From assembly GCF_030819175.1 (NCBI RefSeq), contig NZ_JAUTBJ010000002.1:1250001-1314000 (forward strand): DNA of 64,000 nt, given 5' to 3'. The notes beneath the pieces are model-generated. The model was not told where the DNA came from. It did no database searches and worked only from the letters and a program-made list of their open reading frames with translations. Positions 36,494-46,792 of this stretch are shown here, piece after piece. The position numbers were made by a program, and so were the translations under genes. Source of the stretch: Sphingomonas sp. SORGH_AS_0879. GTDB taxonomy: Bacteria; Pseudomonadota; Alphaproteobacteria; Sphingomonadales; Sphingomonadaceae. Within the stretch, counting starts at the first letter, position 1. Each line of letters opens with the position of its first letter.

Positions 36494-37469
36494 AAGAATA
36501 AGAAGGCCGCACCAACCCGGCCCAGGGCAAATCCGGCCCGGCGGGCACGATCCCGGTCGGGTTCAGTTCCAGATGGCTGGCATAATAATGCGTCTTGATG
36601 TGATCCAGATGCACCGTGTCCGCGATCGCCGGAATGGCCAGCATCCGCTCCAGCAAGCCCTCCAGCGCCGGATAATCCTGCACCCGCCGGACATTGCATT
36701 TGAAATGGCCGTGATAGACCGCGTCGAAGCGGACAAGGCTGGTGAACAGCCGGATATCCGCCTCGGTCATCCGGTCGCCCACCAGCCATTCGCGACCCGT
36801 CAGCCGCTCGTCCAGCCGGTCGAGTTCGGCGAATAATGGGGCGACGGCTTCGTCATAGGCCGCTTGCGTCTTCGCGAAGCCGCATTTGTAGACGCCGTTG
36901 TTCACCCGGTCATAGACGGTGGCGTTGACCGCATCGATCTCGTGGCGAAGGTCGGCGGGATAATAATCCCCGTCCAGCGCGCCCAAGCCGTCGAACGCGC
37001 TGTTGAACATGCGAATGATCTCGGCGGACTCGTTGCTGACGATCGTGTCGCGCGCCGTGTCCCACAGCACCGGCACCGTGACCTTGCCGGTATAGCCCTC
37101 CCGCGCGCGGGCGTAGAGTTGCCACAGATAGTCTGATCCGTGGAGCGGATCGCCGGTGCCGCCCCGCTCCGTCGCGAAGGTCCAGCCATCGTCGCGCATC
37201 AGCGGATCGACCACCGACAGGTCGATCATCGACTCCAGCCCCTTGAGCGCCCGGACGATCATCGTGCGATGCGCCCAGGGGCAGGCATAGGAGACATAGA
37301 GGTGATAACGGCCCCCCTCGGCACGGTGGCCCGTCTGGCCGTCCGGGCCGGGCTCGCCGTCCGCCGTCACCCAGTCGCGGAAGCCCGAATCGGGGCGCTG
37401 GAAGCCGCCCTTTTCGTCGGACTTGAACAGCCCTTCGGCGTGCCAGACGCCGTCCACCATATTGCCCAT
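36492..37469 (-). CDS. Glutathionyl-hydroquinone reductase (ECM4/GST-Xi family)
   Basis: A 325-residue omega/xi-class glutathione transferase that removes glutathione from glutathionyl-hydroquinones. The catalytic Cys is C63 in YVSYACPWAHRTM. VTVPVLWDTARDTIVSNESAEIIRMFN is the GSH-binding cis-Pro/SNE region. Length and the N-terminal F-R-D-W motif (SGFRDWV) match the family. The ATG at 37469 has AAAGGAG upstream; a second ATG three codons in is possible. Confidence 0.93.
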   Translation of the reverse strand: MGNMVDGVWHAEGLFKSDEKGGFQRPDSGFRDWVTADGEPGPDGQTGHRAEGGRYHLYVSYACPWAHRTMIVRALKGLESMIDLSVVDPLMRDDGWTFATERGGTGDPLHGSDYLWQLYARAREGYTGKVTVPVLWDTARDTIVSNESAEIIRMFNSAFDGLGALDGDYYPADLRHEIDAVNATVYDRVNNGVYKCGFAKTQAAYDEAVAPLFAELDRLDERLTGREWLVGDRMTEADIRLFTSLVRFDAVYHGHFKCNVRRVQDYPALEGLLERMLAIPAIADTVHLDHIKTHYYASHLELNPTGIVPAGPDLPWAGLVRPSYS

Positions 37470-37517
37470 GCGTGCTCTCCTTTGGGGAGGTTACGCATGG
37501 GGAAGGGGAGCGATCCC

Positions 37518-37648
37518 GATCCTCCCCGGCACGGGGAGGGGGACCGCCGCGAAGCGGTGGTGGAGGGGGCGTGCCGCGAAGGACGTCCGTTTCCGAAGCC
37601 CCCCTCCGTCAGCGCTGGCGCGCTGCCACCTCCCCGTGCCGGGGAGGA
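37518..37648. repeat. Composite inverted repeat, family B
   Basis: Two family B units facing each other: ATCCTCCCCGGCACGGGGAGG with ACCGCCGCGAAGCGGTGGTGG, and the reverse copy ending TGCCGGGGAGGATT just beyond the rnr stop codon. It lies between the end of rnr and the start of the glutathione transferase gene, both on the minus strand. Confidence 0.78.
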
Positions 37649-39847
37649 TTACCGCCGCTTGCCGTTGTGGCGGATGTTCGCGGGCCGCCCGCGCCGTTTC
37701 AGGACTCTGCGTGGCTCGGGAGCCGCGCCCTTGCCGTCGGGCAATTCGAAGCGCAGCGCTCCCGACACCGGGTTCGCCTCGGCCAGGCGCAGCGGCAGGC
37801 GCTGGCCCAGCTTGTAGATTTCGCGGCTCTTCTCGCCCAGCAACTGCTGCGAGGCTTCGTCATAATGGAAATAGTCGCCGCCCAGATCGCGGATCGGCAT
37901 CAGGCCGTCGCCACCCACGCCATCGACCGTGGCGAAGAAGCCGAAATTGGTGACGCCGGTGATCCGCGTCTCGACCACCTGCCCGACATGCTCGGACAGG
38001 TATGCGGCGACATAGCGGTCGATGGTTTCGCGCTCGGCCTCCATCGCGCGCCGCTCATATTGGCTGATCGAGGTGCCCAGCCGCTCCATCTCCTCGCCTT
38101 CGGGCAGCAGTCCGCCGTCACCCAGCTTGTACGCCCCCACCAGCGCGCGGTGGACGACCAGATCGGCATAGCGCCGGATCGGTGAGGTGAAATGCGCATA
38201 GGAGCCGAGCGACAGGCCGAAATGCCCCTGATTGACCGGTGCATAATAGGCTTGCGTCTGCGAGCGCAGGATCTGCTCCATCACCTGCGGGCGGAAATCG
38301 GCGTCGCCCACCTTGTCGACGATCCGGTTGAAGGTCGCCGGACGGATCACCTGTCCCATCGCGAAGGGGATGTCGAAGGTTTCAAGATACTCTTTGAGCG
38401 CGACCAGCTTGGTGCGGCTGGGCACCTCGTGCACGCGGTACATGACGGTGGCCTTTTTCGCCTCCAGCGCCTTGGCGGCGGCGACATTGGCGGCGATCAT
38501 GTAATCCTCGATCAGCCGGTGTGCATCCAGCCGCGCGCGCGGCGCGACCGACAGGATGCGGCCATTCTGGTCGAGCACCACCCGCCGCTCCGGCAAGTCG
38601 AGGTCGAGTGGCTCGCGGTCGTCGCGCGCCTTGGCGAGCGCGGCCCAGCAGTCCCAGAGCGGGCGCAGTGCCGTCTCGGTCAACGGGTGCGGCAGCTCGC
38701 CGTCGATGGCGGCCTGCGCATCCTCGTACGCGATGTTCGCCGCCAGCCGCACGACCGCGCGGGTGAAGCGGAAGCCCTTGAGCTTGCCGTCCTTCGTCAC
38801 CTGCAAATGACAGGCGAGCGCCGCGCGGTCCTCGCCCTCCTTGAGCGAACACACATCCGCCGACAGGATTTCGGGCAGCATCGGCACCACCCGGTCGGGG
38901 AAATAGACCGAATTGCCCCGCCGCCGCGCATCCTTGTCGATCGCCGAGCCGGGGCGGACATAGAAGCTGACATCCGCGATCGCGACGATGGCGCGCCAGC
39001 CTTCGGGGTTGGCGGGATCGTCGTCGGGCGCGGCCCAGACCGCATCGTCATGGTCGCGCGCGTCGACCGGATCGATCGCGACGATCGGCAAATCGCGCAA
39101 ATCCTCGCGGTCCTCGCCCAGCGGCTGGCGCGCGACGCGCTCGGCCTCCTCCAGCGTTTCGGGCTGGAAGCGGTCGGGGATTTCGAACTTGTGGATCGCG
39201 ATCAGCGAGAAGCTGCGCGGGGCGAAGGGATCGCCCAGCCGCTCGACGACCTTCGCGGTGATGCGTGGCGGACGGCCCGCCTTCTCGGCCAGCACCAGAT
39301 CGCCCGCTTCCGCGCCGCCGGTGTCCGACACCATCATCTCGCGCCGGTCCTTCTTGTCGACGGATGTCAGCCAGAAGCGGCCCGCCTCCTCGCGCAGCAC
39401 GCCCAGCACCTGTTCGGAGGCGGGCGCGATCGTCTTCATGACATGCGCGATCCAGCCGCCGCCCGCTTCCTCGGTCCGCGCCAGCACGCGCTGGCCGATG
39501 CCGAGGCTCCCGCGCTTGCGCTCGCGGATGCGCAGCCGGGGGATGGGGATGCCATCGGCTTCCCAGCGTTCGGGCTGGCCCCAGACATTGCCGCCATCAT
39601 CGACATCGACGACACGCAGCACCGTCACCTTGGGCAGGCCGCCCATCTTGTGAAAGGCGCGGCCCGGCGCACTGTCGATCAGCCCTTCGTCGGCCATGTC
39701 CTTGAGCAGCGCCTTAAGCCCGATCTTCTCCTGCGCGGACAGGCCAAAGGCGCGCGCGATCTCGCGCTTGCCAGCGGGCTGGTCCGACTGTTCGATGAAG
39801 GCGAGGATTTGCTCACGGGTCGGCAGACCCGGTTGGGGTTTCTTCAT
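37649..39847 (-). CDS. rnr: Ribonuclease R
   Basis: A 732-residue 3'-5' exoribonuclease of the RNB family, able to degrade structured RNA. Domains in order: N-terminal helix-turn-helix (about 1-70, EIARAFGLSAQEK), OB/cold-shock region (about 75-240), RNB catalytic domain with the metal-binding acidic cluster in AIDPVDARDHDDA (about 265-277), and a C-terminal S1 domain (about 600-690, GQVVETRITGVTNFGFF). The tail is basic. The ATG at 39847 (MKKPQPG) was preferred to an upstream in-frame start 18 codons earlier. Confidence 0.96.
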   Translation of the reverse strand: MKKPQPGLPTREQILAFIEQSDQPAGKREIARAFGLSAQEKIGLKALLKDMADEGLIDSAPGRAFHKMGGLPKVTVLRVVDVDDGGNVWGQPERWEADGIPIPRLRIRERKRGSLGIGQRVLARTEEAGGGWIAHVMKTIAPASEQVLGVLREEAGRFWLTSVDKKDRREMMVSDTGGAEAGDLVLAEKAGRPPRITAKVVERLGDPFAPRSFSLIAIHKFEIPDRFQPETLEEAERVARQPLGEDREDLRDLPIVAIDPVDARDHDDAVWAAPDDDPANPEGWRAIVAIADVSFYVRPGSAIDKDARRRGNSVYFPDRVVPMLPEILSADVCSLKEGEDRAALACHLQVTKDGKLKGFRFTRAVVRLAANIAYEDAQAAIDGELPHPLTETALRPLWDCWAALAKARDDREPLDLDLPERRVVLDQNGRILSVAPRARLDAHRLIEDYMIAANVAAAKALEAKKATVMYRVHEVPSRTKLVALKEYLETFDIPFAMGQVIRPATFNRIVDKVGDADFRPQVMEQILRSQTQAYYAPVNQGHFGLSLGSYAHFTSPIRRYADLVVHRALVGAYKLGDGGLLPEGEEMERLGTSISQYERRAMEAERETIDRYVAAYLSEHVGQVVETRITGVTNFGFFATVDGVGGDGLMPIRDLGGDYFHYDEASQQLLGEKSREIYKLGQRLPLRLAEANPVSGALRFELPDGKGAAPEPRRVLKRRGRPANIRHNGKRR

Positions 39848-39901
39848 GGACCCGAGATAGGGGGTGGCGAGGGCGGCGTCACCCCCGCATGGCAGCGACA
39901 T

Positions 39902-39985
39902 CCGCCATCCCAGCGAAGGCTGGGATCTCGGGCGCTATGCCCTCGATCGCGAAAGGCGTCAGCTTGCCCTGGGGCGACCATCATA
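39902..39985. repeat. Diverged family C inverted repeat
   Basis: CATCCCAGCGAAGGCTGGGA at one end and a decayed CCCTGGGGCGACCAT arm at the other. It lies upstream of rnr, in the gap before the GH20 gene. No gene is visible in 39848-40053. Confidence 0.65.
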
Positions 39986-40053
39986 TCGGGTTGCGCCATA
40001 GGCCCAGCCATGGTCCAATATAGGACCAGTGAGTTTGGCGGGACGGGTGCAAG

Positions 40054-42556
40054 ATGATGACGTTATGGGCTTTTCCCGCAGTCCTGGCCGCCATGCCGGT
40101 TGGCGGTGCACAGGCCGATCTGGACCGGATGGCGGCGACCATGGGTTATCGCTATACCATCCTGACCAACCGCCCGGCGTCATGCCCGACCGCCACCCCG
40201 CGCTGTTTCGATGCCGATATCGCGATCACCATGCCCGACGCGGTGCCGGGCGTGCCGTTCGAGATCCGCTACAGCCTGGTCAATCCGGTCCTGAGGATCG
40301 ACAGCGATCTGTTCGACAACCGGATGGTCAATGGCGACCTGAACATCCTGACGGTGAAGCCCGGCCAGAGCCTCAAGCCCGGCCAGACCTATCATATCAA
40401 ACTGACGGCGGTGGGCGCGTTCTTCTCACGCAACCACATGATGCCCCATGCGATGCTGGCTGCGCCCGGACTGGTCCCACGCGTGATCGCCGCCACCCGG
40501 ACGGGGACCGATGCCGAGACGGGACTGGAAACCTTGCCCTTCGTCGCGCCCATGACCGACGAAGCGGCACTCGCCCGCAGCGCGCCCGACGACCGGACCG
40601 TGTGGCGGACGCCCGAGCGCGCCTTCGCGCTTTATGCCGAGCGAGGCGCGGCCACGCCCGTCGATGTGGCGATCCTGCCCCGGCCCATGACGGTCGTGCG
40701 ACCGGCAGGCGCGCCGGTCGACCTGTCCAAGGGGCTGCGTGTGACGATGCAGGGCTTTGCCCGCGCCGCCATTGCGCCCGCGCTGGCCGGATTGCCGATG
40801 GGCACGGTGCCGCTGACCATCCGGAAGCAGGCCGGGATCGCTCCCGAAGGCTATCGCCTGACGGTCGCCGACGGGCGGGTGACCATCATGGCGGCGGATG
40901 CGGCGGGGGCGTCCTATGCCCTTCGCTCGCTGACCCAGCAAATGGCGGGGGAGGGCCGCACCTTGCGCCCGCTGACCGTCGAGGATGCCCCGCGATACGG
41001 CTTCCGGGGGCTTCACATCGATCTTGCCCGCAATTTCCACGGCAAGGCCCGAAATCCTGAAGCTGATCGAGCAGATGGCGGCCTATAAGCTCAACAGGTT
41101 GCATCTGCATCTGGGGGATGACGAGGGCTGGCGGTTGCAGATCGCCAGCCTGCCAGAACTGACCGAGGTGGGCGCCTATCGCTGCGCCGACCTGTCCGAA
41201 AAGACCTGTCTCCAGCCGCAACTCGGCGCGGACCCGGCGCGGGACGCGGCCACCAACGGCTATCTGACCGCCGCCGATTATTCGGACATCCTGCACGCCG
41301 CCGCCGCGCGGCAGATCGAGGTGATCCCCTCCTTCGACATGCCGGGCCATTCGCGTGCGGCGATCCGGTCGATGGAGGTGCGCTATCAGCGGCTGATGGC
41401 CAAGGGCGACCGTGCGGGCGCGGAACGCTACCGGCTGGTCGAGCCGGGCGACACCACCCGCTATTCCAGTGTCCAGCATTATGACGACAACACGCTGAAC
41501 GTCTGTATCGATAGTACCTATCGCTTCATCGACCGGGTGATCGACGACATCGCCGCGCTTCACAAGGCGGCGGGGGTGCCGCTGACCACCTATCATATCG
41601 GCGCGGACGAGACGGCGGGGGCGTGGAAGGACTCGCCCGCCTGCAAGGTGACGATGGCGCGCGAGGGGCTCCAGCCCCGGCAACTGGGTGCCCGCTTCAT
41701 CGAACGGGTGGCGGCCGATCTCGCCAAGCGCGGCATCGCCGTTGCGGGCTGGAGCGACGGGCTGGGCCATACGGACCCGGCGCGGATGCCGACCGCGGTC
41801 CAGACCAATATCTGGTCGGGCCTGCACGGCGGCGGCGTGGCGGAGACGCATGGCCAGGCCAATCGCGGGTGGAAGACGGTGCTGTCGATCCCCGATCTGG
41901 GCTATTTCGACATGCCCTATGCCGCCGATCCGAACGAAACCGGCTATGACTGGGCATCGCGCGGGGTGGACAGTTTCCAGGTGTTCGGATTCATGCCGGG
42001 CAATCTGGCCGCCAATGCCGCGCTGATTCCCAATATCCTCGCCCAGCCCAAGCCGATCGCCGACACGGTGCCGCTGCAATCGGGACGTGCGATCGCGGGT
42101 ATCCAGGCGCAATTGTGGAGCGAAACGGTCCGTCGTGACAGCCAGGTCGATTACATGCTCTTCCCCCGCCTGCTGGCGCTCGCCGAGCGGGCATGGCGCA
42201 AGCCGGAATGGGAGCCCGCCTATGTTGCGGGGGTGGGCTATATGCCGGGCGATGTGCGGGTGGATCGCGCCCGGCTGCTGGCGGGCTGGCGCGATTTCGC
42301 GGGCCGCATGGGGGTACAGATGCGGATGCTCGACCGGGCGGGGGTGACCTATCGCCTCGCCCCGCCGGGCGCGCGGATCGTCGGCGGCACGCTGGAGGCG
42401 AACGCCGAATTCCCCGGCACACCGATCGAGTATCGGACCGGCGGCACCGCCTGGCGGCGCTATGACGGGCCGGTCGCGGTAATGGGGGCGGTGGATCTCC
42501 GCACCCGCACCCCCGATGGCCGCCGCGCCAGCCGGACGGTTACGGTTTCGCCGTAA
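40054..42556 (+). pseudogene. GH20 beta-N-acetylhexosaminidase, split by a +1 frameshift
   Basis: Two overlapping frames together encode one GH20 enzyme of about 830 residues, which would cleave terminal GlcNAc/GalNAc from glycans or chitooligosaccharides. Frame 1 (40054-41050) holds a short signal peptide, a chitobiase-type carbohydrate-binding domain, the GH20b domain, and the start of the barrel (GFRGLHIDLARNFHGK). Frame 2 takes over at about 41048 (PEILKLIEQMAAYKLN) and contains the catalytic Asp-Glu in HIGADETAGAW, ending at 42556. One extra base in the AAGGCCC at 41044-41050 explains the break. Everything else is intact, so a sequencing error or a very recent mutation is likely. Confidence 0.88.
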
Positions 42557-44486
42557 CCGCGATCAGGCCGGGCGCGTCGGCGATGAACCGGTCGAGCACG
42601 CCATCGGCGATCTTGATCGGCCCGTCGAAGCGCACCGCGCCGGGAATGCTCTGCACCGCGGCGGCCTGGGCGGCGATCCGCCCGGCATCGGCGAAATAGC
42701 GGCTCGCGGCTGGATTGCCCCGCTCGGCGGCGTCGAGCCCGGCGGCGGTCAGTCGCAGCGAGCGTCCCCAAAGCTGCATCGCATCCAGCCAGGGGCGCGA
42801 CTGTTCGGCAAAGGCAGGATCGACCACGCCCGCGCGGATCGTATCGGGGGCGTCGGCGATGGCATCGGCCTTGCGGGTCAGTTCGGCGATGGCCTCGCGC
42901 CTTTCGGCTTCGTCACCATGGGCCAGCGCCTCGCGGACATGGTCGAGCAGCGCCTTCAACCGGGGTGCCTGTTCCTGCCAGGGCTGGCTGCCGAAGGTAG
43001 GGGCGAGATGCTGGGTGTCGAAGAGTTCGAGCAGCGCCGCCGTCGCCCGCGCATCGTCCCCCGCGAGATCGCGCGCCGCGAAATGCCAGGTGCGATCCGC
43101 GTCATAGCCCTTGTCGTTCCACCCGAAGGCCAACACTCCCGCCACCGCGACACGGCTGGGCGCTTCCTGGTTCATCGGGTTGGACAATATGCCGGTCAGC
43201 TCGCTCGACAGCCCCGCCTCGCGCTTGGCATAGGGGGCGAGCAGCAGCCGCCCGGCCGAACTGGCATAGTCGTTGACCGGATAATTGTCCCACAACAGCG
43301 TCTTGCGCCCGAATGCCTTGGTCGCCGCCTTGGCATCGGGAACCGAGATGGCGGGCGGCACGACGTCGGTGCCGGTCCACTGCACGACGATGCGCGGGTC
43401 GAGATTGGCGCGCAGCGCGGCCTTATAGGGGCTTTCCTTGGCGTCATAATATTCGGTCGGCACCATGATCAGCGGCTTCGCGGCGGGGTCGCGCTTTGCC
43501 AGATCGGCCTGCACCGCGTTCAACAGCTTGGACTGGGCAACCCCGGCGGCCTGTGCGCCAGAGGGGCCGAAGGCGGCTTTGTCCGCGTCGCAATTCCACT
43601 TCTGATATTCGATGTCATCCAGCGCGACATAGAAGCTGTGCACGCCGATTCCGCGCAGCGCCTCGAACTTGCGCAGCAGCGTCTGCTCGTCCGCTGGATC
43701 GGAGAAGCAGATCGAGGGGCCGGGCGAGATCGCGTAGACGAAGTTCACATGATTGGTCCGCGCGGTGGCGACCAGTGTGCCCAGCGCCGACAGCGTCGCC
43801 GCCGGATAGGGCTCCCGCCACTTGTCGCGCGCATAGGGGTCGTCCTTGGGGCTGTAGACATAGGTGTTGGCCTTCATCTGCCCGAGGAAATTCAGATGCC
43901 TGGTCCGGTCCTCCATCGACCAGGGCTTGCCGTAAAAGCCCTCGATCGTGCCGCGCATCGGCATGGCGGGGTGGTCGCGGATCACCAGCGCGGGGATTTG
44001 GGGGCGGGCGACGAGCTGACGCAGCGTCTGGGCGGCGTGGAACAGGCCGTCGCCATCATGCCCCGCCAGCGTGATCAGGCCGCCATGACCCGAAGCGAGA
44101 GCGGCGAGGGTATAGCCCTCCGCCTGATCGTCGGCGCTTGCCCCGCTGCGGGTCAGCGCGTCGCGGACGATCGCGGCCCCGTCCGGGCCGATGACGATGG
44201 TCGGGCGGTCGGGCGCGGCGGGGATGCGGCTGGCGGTCGTGATCTCGGTCACGCCCGCCTTCGCCAGAATGTCGCGGACGAGCGCGACCGTGGCGGGCTC
44301 GGTACCGGGCGCGGCGATCAGCACGACCGATCGGCCCAGCGTCACCGTGCCGTCGCCCAGCGTCAGGGCGGTAGGAGCGGGGAAGATCTCGGGCCGCGTC
44401 GCGGGCAGCGCCATCGCGGCGGGGGAAGCTCCGGCCAGTGCGACGGCGGCGATCAGGCTGCCCTTCCATTTGGCTACTCGCTGCAT
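42540..44486 (-). CDS. GH84-type beta-N-acetylglucosaminidase (hyaluronidase/OGA-like)
   Basis: A 648-residue secreted enzyme. It has a signal peptide (about 1-29, AAMALP), an N-terminal alpha/beta domain (about 35-165), then the GH84 barrel starting RGTIEGFYGKPWS. The catalytic Asp pair is D290-D291 in YVALDDIEY, which supports substrate-assisted cleavage of GlcNAc. The C-terminal region (about 480-640) is helical. The ATG at 44486 has GAGG upstream; a GTG three codons earlier is possible. It is convergent with the GH20 gene, the last 17 bases overlapping. Confidence 0.92.
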   Translation of the reverse strand: MQRVAKWKGSLIAAVALAGASPAAMALPATRPEIFPAPTALTLGDGTVTLGRSVVLIAAPGTEPATVALVRDILAKAGVTEITTASRIPAAPDRPTIVIGPDGAAIVRDALTRSGASADDQAEGYTLAALASGHGGLITLAGHDGDGLFHAAQTLRQLVARPQIPALVIRDHPAMPMRGTIEGFYGKPWSMEDRTRHLNFLGQMKANTYVYSPKDDPYARDKWREPYPAATLSALGTLVATARTNHVNFVYAISPGPSICFSDPADEQTLLRKFEALRGIGVHSFYVALDDIEYQKWNCDADKAAFGPSGAQAAGVAQSKLLNAVQADLAKRDPAAKPLIMVPTEYYDAKESPYKAALRANLDPRIVVQWTGTDVVPPAISVPDAKAATKAFGRKTLLWDNYPVNDYASSAGRLLLAPYAKREAGLSSELTGILSNPMNQEAPSRVAVAGVLAFGWNDKGYDADRTWHFAARDLAGDDARATAALLELFDTQHLAPTFGSQPWQEQAPRLKALLDHVREALAHGDEAERREAIAELTRKADAIADAPDTIRAGVVDPAFAEQSRPWLDAMQLWGRSLRLTAAGLDAAERGNPAASRYFADAGRIAAQAAAVQSIPGAVRFDGPIKIADGVLDRFIADAPGLIAVTAKP

Positions 44487-44607
44487 GATCCTCACTCCCG
44501 GTATTACAATGGTATTGTCAGAGCCTAGGGGAGAGGGGCCGGCGTCGCAAGCGCCTTTGATGATAGGGAAGTGGCGGGATTTCAGGGTGTTGAGAGCGGG
44601 TATCCCT

Positions 44608-44725
44608 TATGCTTCGACTTCGCTCAGCGTGATCGGAGGGTGGGATGAAGGTAAGAAGATAGGAAGGATAAGGGCAGGGGACACAATACCCAACCCCCGT
44701 TCAGCCTGAGCGAAGTCGAAGGCCA
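44608..44725. repeat. Family D inverted repeat
   Basis: CTTCGACTTCGCTCAGCGTG at one end and CAGCCTGAGCGAAGTCGAAG at the other, facing each other about 70 bases apart. A second, closer pair lies at 48030-48137. The stretch 44487-44799 between the divergently placed GH84 start and the ABC transporter end holds only this repeat. Confidence 0.8.
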
Positions 44726-44799
44726 CGTTCCACCCTGCCCCCAAGCCCCGACTTCCACCGGGGAATGGGCAAATCGAAATTGGTCCTAAACCGGCCTCA

Positions 44800-46584
44800 T
44801 CACTCGTGGAATTGCAGGCTCGCCAACCGCGCATAAAGCCCGCCGCGTGCCATCAATTCCCCGTGGCGCCCCTGTTCGACGATGCGCCCGCCGTCCATCA
44901 CCACGATCCGCTCCGCCGCGCGCACGGTGGCGAGGCGGTGGGCGATGACCAAAGTGGTCCGGTGCGCCATCAGCCGCTCCAGCGCCTGCTGCACCAGTTG
45001 CTCGCTCTCGGCATCGAGCGCGCTGGTCGCCTCGTCGAGCAACAGGATCGGCGCATCGCGGAGCAACGCGCGGGCGATGGTGATCCGCTGCCGCTGACCA
45101 CCCGACAGCCGCGCGCCACCTTCGCCCAGGAAGGTGTCCAGCCCCTGTGGCAGCGCGCGCAGAAAGTCGGCGGCGTTGGCGGCTTCGGCGGCGGCCCAGA
45201 GTTCGTCGTCGCCCGCCTCCCACCGGCCATAGCGCAGATTGTCGCGCGCCGACGCGCCGAAGATCACCGTCTCCTGCGGCACCATCGCGATGCGCGCCCG
45301 GATCGCCGCCGGATCGGCATCGCGCAGATCGACGCCGTCGAGCGAAATCCGCCCTCCTTGAGGATCGTAGAAACGCTCCGCCAGTTGGAACAGCGTCGAT
45401 TTGCCCGCACCGGAGGGGCCGACCACCGCCACCGTCTCGCCGGGGCGAATGTCGAGCGAGAAGCCGTCGAGCGCCGCCACTTCGGGCCGGGTGGGGTAGT
45501 GGAACACCACGTCCTCGAACCGAAGCGCGCCCATCGGCACGACCGGCAGGACGGCGGGGGCGGGGGGCGGCGCGATTTCGGGCTGTTCGGCGAGCAATTC
45601 GGCCAGCCGCTGTGCCGCACCCGATGCGCGCAGGATATCCCCCCACACCTCGGTCAGCGCCTGGAACGAGCCCGCCACCAGCATCCCCGTCACGACGAAC
45701 GCGGTCAGCGACCCGCCCGACAGTCGTCCGCTGGCGACGTCCGCCACCGCTTCCCACAGGAGCAGCGTCAGCCCGCCGAAGAACAGGCCGATCACCATCG
45801 CCGTCATCACCGCGCGGAGCAGGAAGCGCTTGCGCGATGTGGCGAAGCCGTTGCTGACCGCCAGTTCGAACCGCTCGGCCTCGCGCCGCTCCTGGCCGAA
45901 CGCCTGCACGACCTTCATCGCGCCCAGCGTCTCGACGGCGGTCGATCCGATATCGGCCAGCCGATCCTGGCTGTCGCGCGAATAGCTGCGCACCTTCTTG
46001 CCCAGCAGCACGATGGGCAGCACGACCAGCGGGATGCAGATCAGCAGCGACAGGGTCAGCTTGGGCGACAGCGCGAAGAGATAGATGGTGCCGCCGATCC
46101 CGATCACCACGTTGCGCAGCGCGATCGAGACGGTCGAGCCGACCACCTGTTCGATGATCGCGGTGTCGGCGGTCAGGCGACTGGCGATCTCCGAGGGGCG
46201 GTTCTCCTCGAAATAGCGGGGGGCGAGGCGGAGCAGATTGGCCTGCACCGCGACTCGGATGTCGGCAACGGTCCGCTCGCCCAGCCACGACACGAAATAG
46301 AATCGGAACGCCGTGGCGAAGGCGAGCACCAGCACCACCGCCAACAGCCCCTGAAAATAGGGGGCGATATTGCCCGTATCGACCGCGCGGCCGAAGCCAT
46401 GGTCGATCACCTTCTGAAAGGTGCGCGGGATGAACAGCGTCGCCCCCGCCGCGACCAGCAGCGACAGCGCGGCGGCGGCCAGATGGGCCGGATATCGCAG
46501 CGTAAAGCGCCATACCATCTTGAGATTGCTCAACCGGCGGCTGGGCGGAATGGCGGGCTTGGGGGAAGCGGCGGATTTGGCCAT
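44800..46584 (-). CDS. ABC transporter, fused permease-ATPase (MsbA/ABCB-like exporter)
   Basis: A 594-residue half transporter that works as a homodimer in the inner membrane. Six membrane spans lie in residues about 30-310. The C-terminal nucleotide-binding domain has Walker A GPSGAGKST, Q-loop VPQETVIFG, signature LSGGQRQRI, Walker B ILLLDEATSALD and the switch His in VIAHRLATV. The exported substrate (lipid, drug or polysaccharide) cannot be told from sequence. Confidence 0.93.
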   Translation of the reverse strand: MAKSAASPKPAIPPSRRLSNLKMVWRFTLRYPAHLAAAALSLLVAAGATLFIPRTFQKVIDHGFGRAVDTGNIAPYFQGLLAVVLVLAFATAFRFYFVSWLGERTVADIRVAVQANLLRLAPRYFEENRPSEIASRLTADTAIIEQVVGSTVSIALRNVVIGIGGTIYLFALSPKLTLSLLICIPLVVLPIVLLGKKVRSYSRDSQDRLADIGSTAVETLGAMKVVQAFGQERREAERFELAVSNGFATSRKRFLLRAVMTAMVIGLFFGGLTLLLWEAVADVASGRLSGGSLTAFVVTGMLVAGSFQALTEVWGDILRASGAAQRLAELLAEQPEIAPPPAPAVLPVVPMGALRFEDVVFHYPTRPEVAALDGFSLDIRPGETVAVVGPSGAGKSTLFQLAERFYDPQGGRISLDGVDLRDADPAAIRARIAMVPQETVIFGASARDNLRYGRWEAGDDELWAAAEAANAADFLRALPQGLDTFLGEGGARLSGGQRQRITIARALLRDAPILLLDEATSALDAESEQLVQQALERLMAHRTTLVIAHRLATVRAAERIVVMDGGRIVEQGRHGELMARGGLYARLASLQFHE

Positions 46585-46792
46585 GATCGCGCTCGCCTAG
46601 CAGCGTGCGGGCACGGGCTCAACGGCGCGCCGGCCCTGCACGCATCGTTCATGGGCCTTCATGCGTTATCTTGGGGAAGGGATCACGGGCAATATGACGG
46701 GACGGCCATATTATGGTCATCTTGCGCAAACGGTTTTGTGATAGATGAGATGCGATCATGGCTCCGCTTCGGGGAGCGCGAGGGACTCGACG

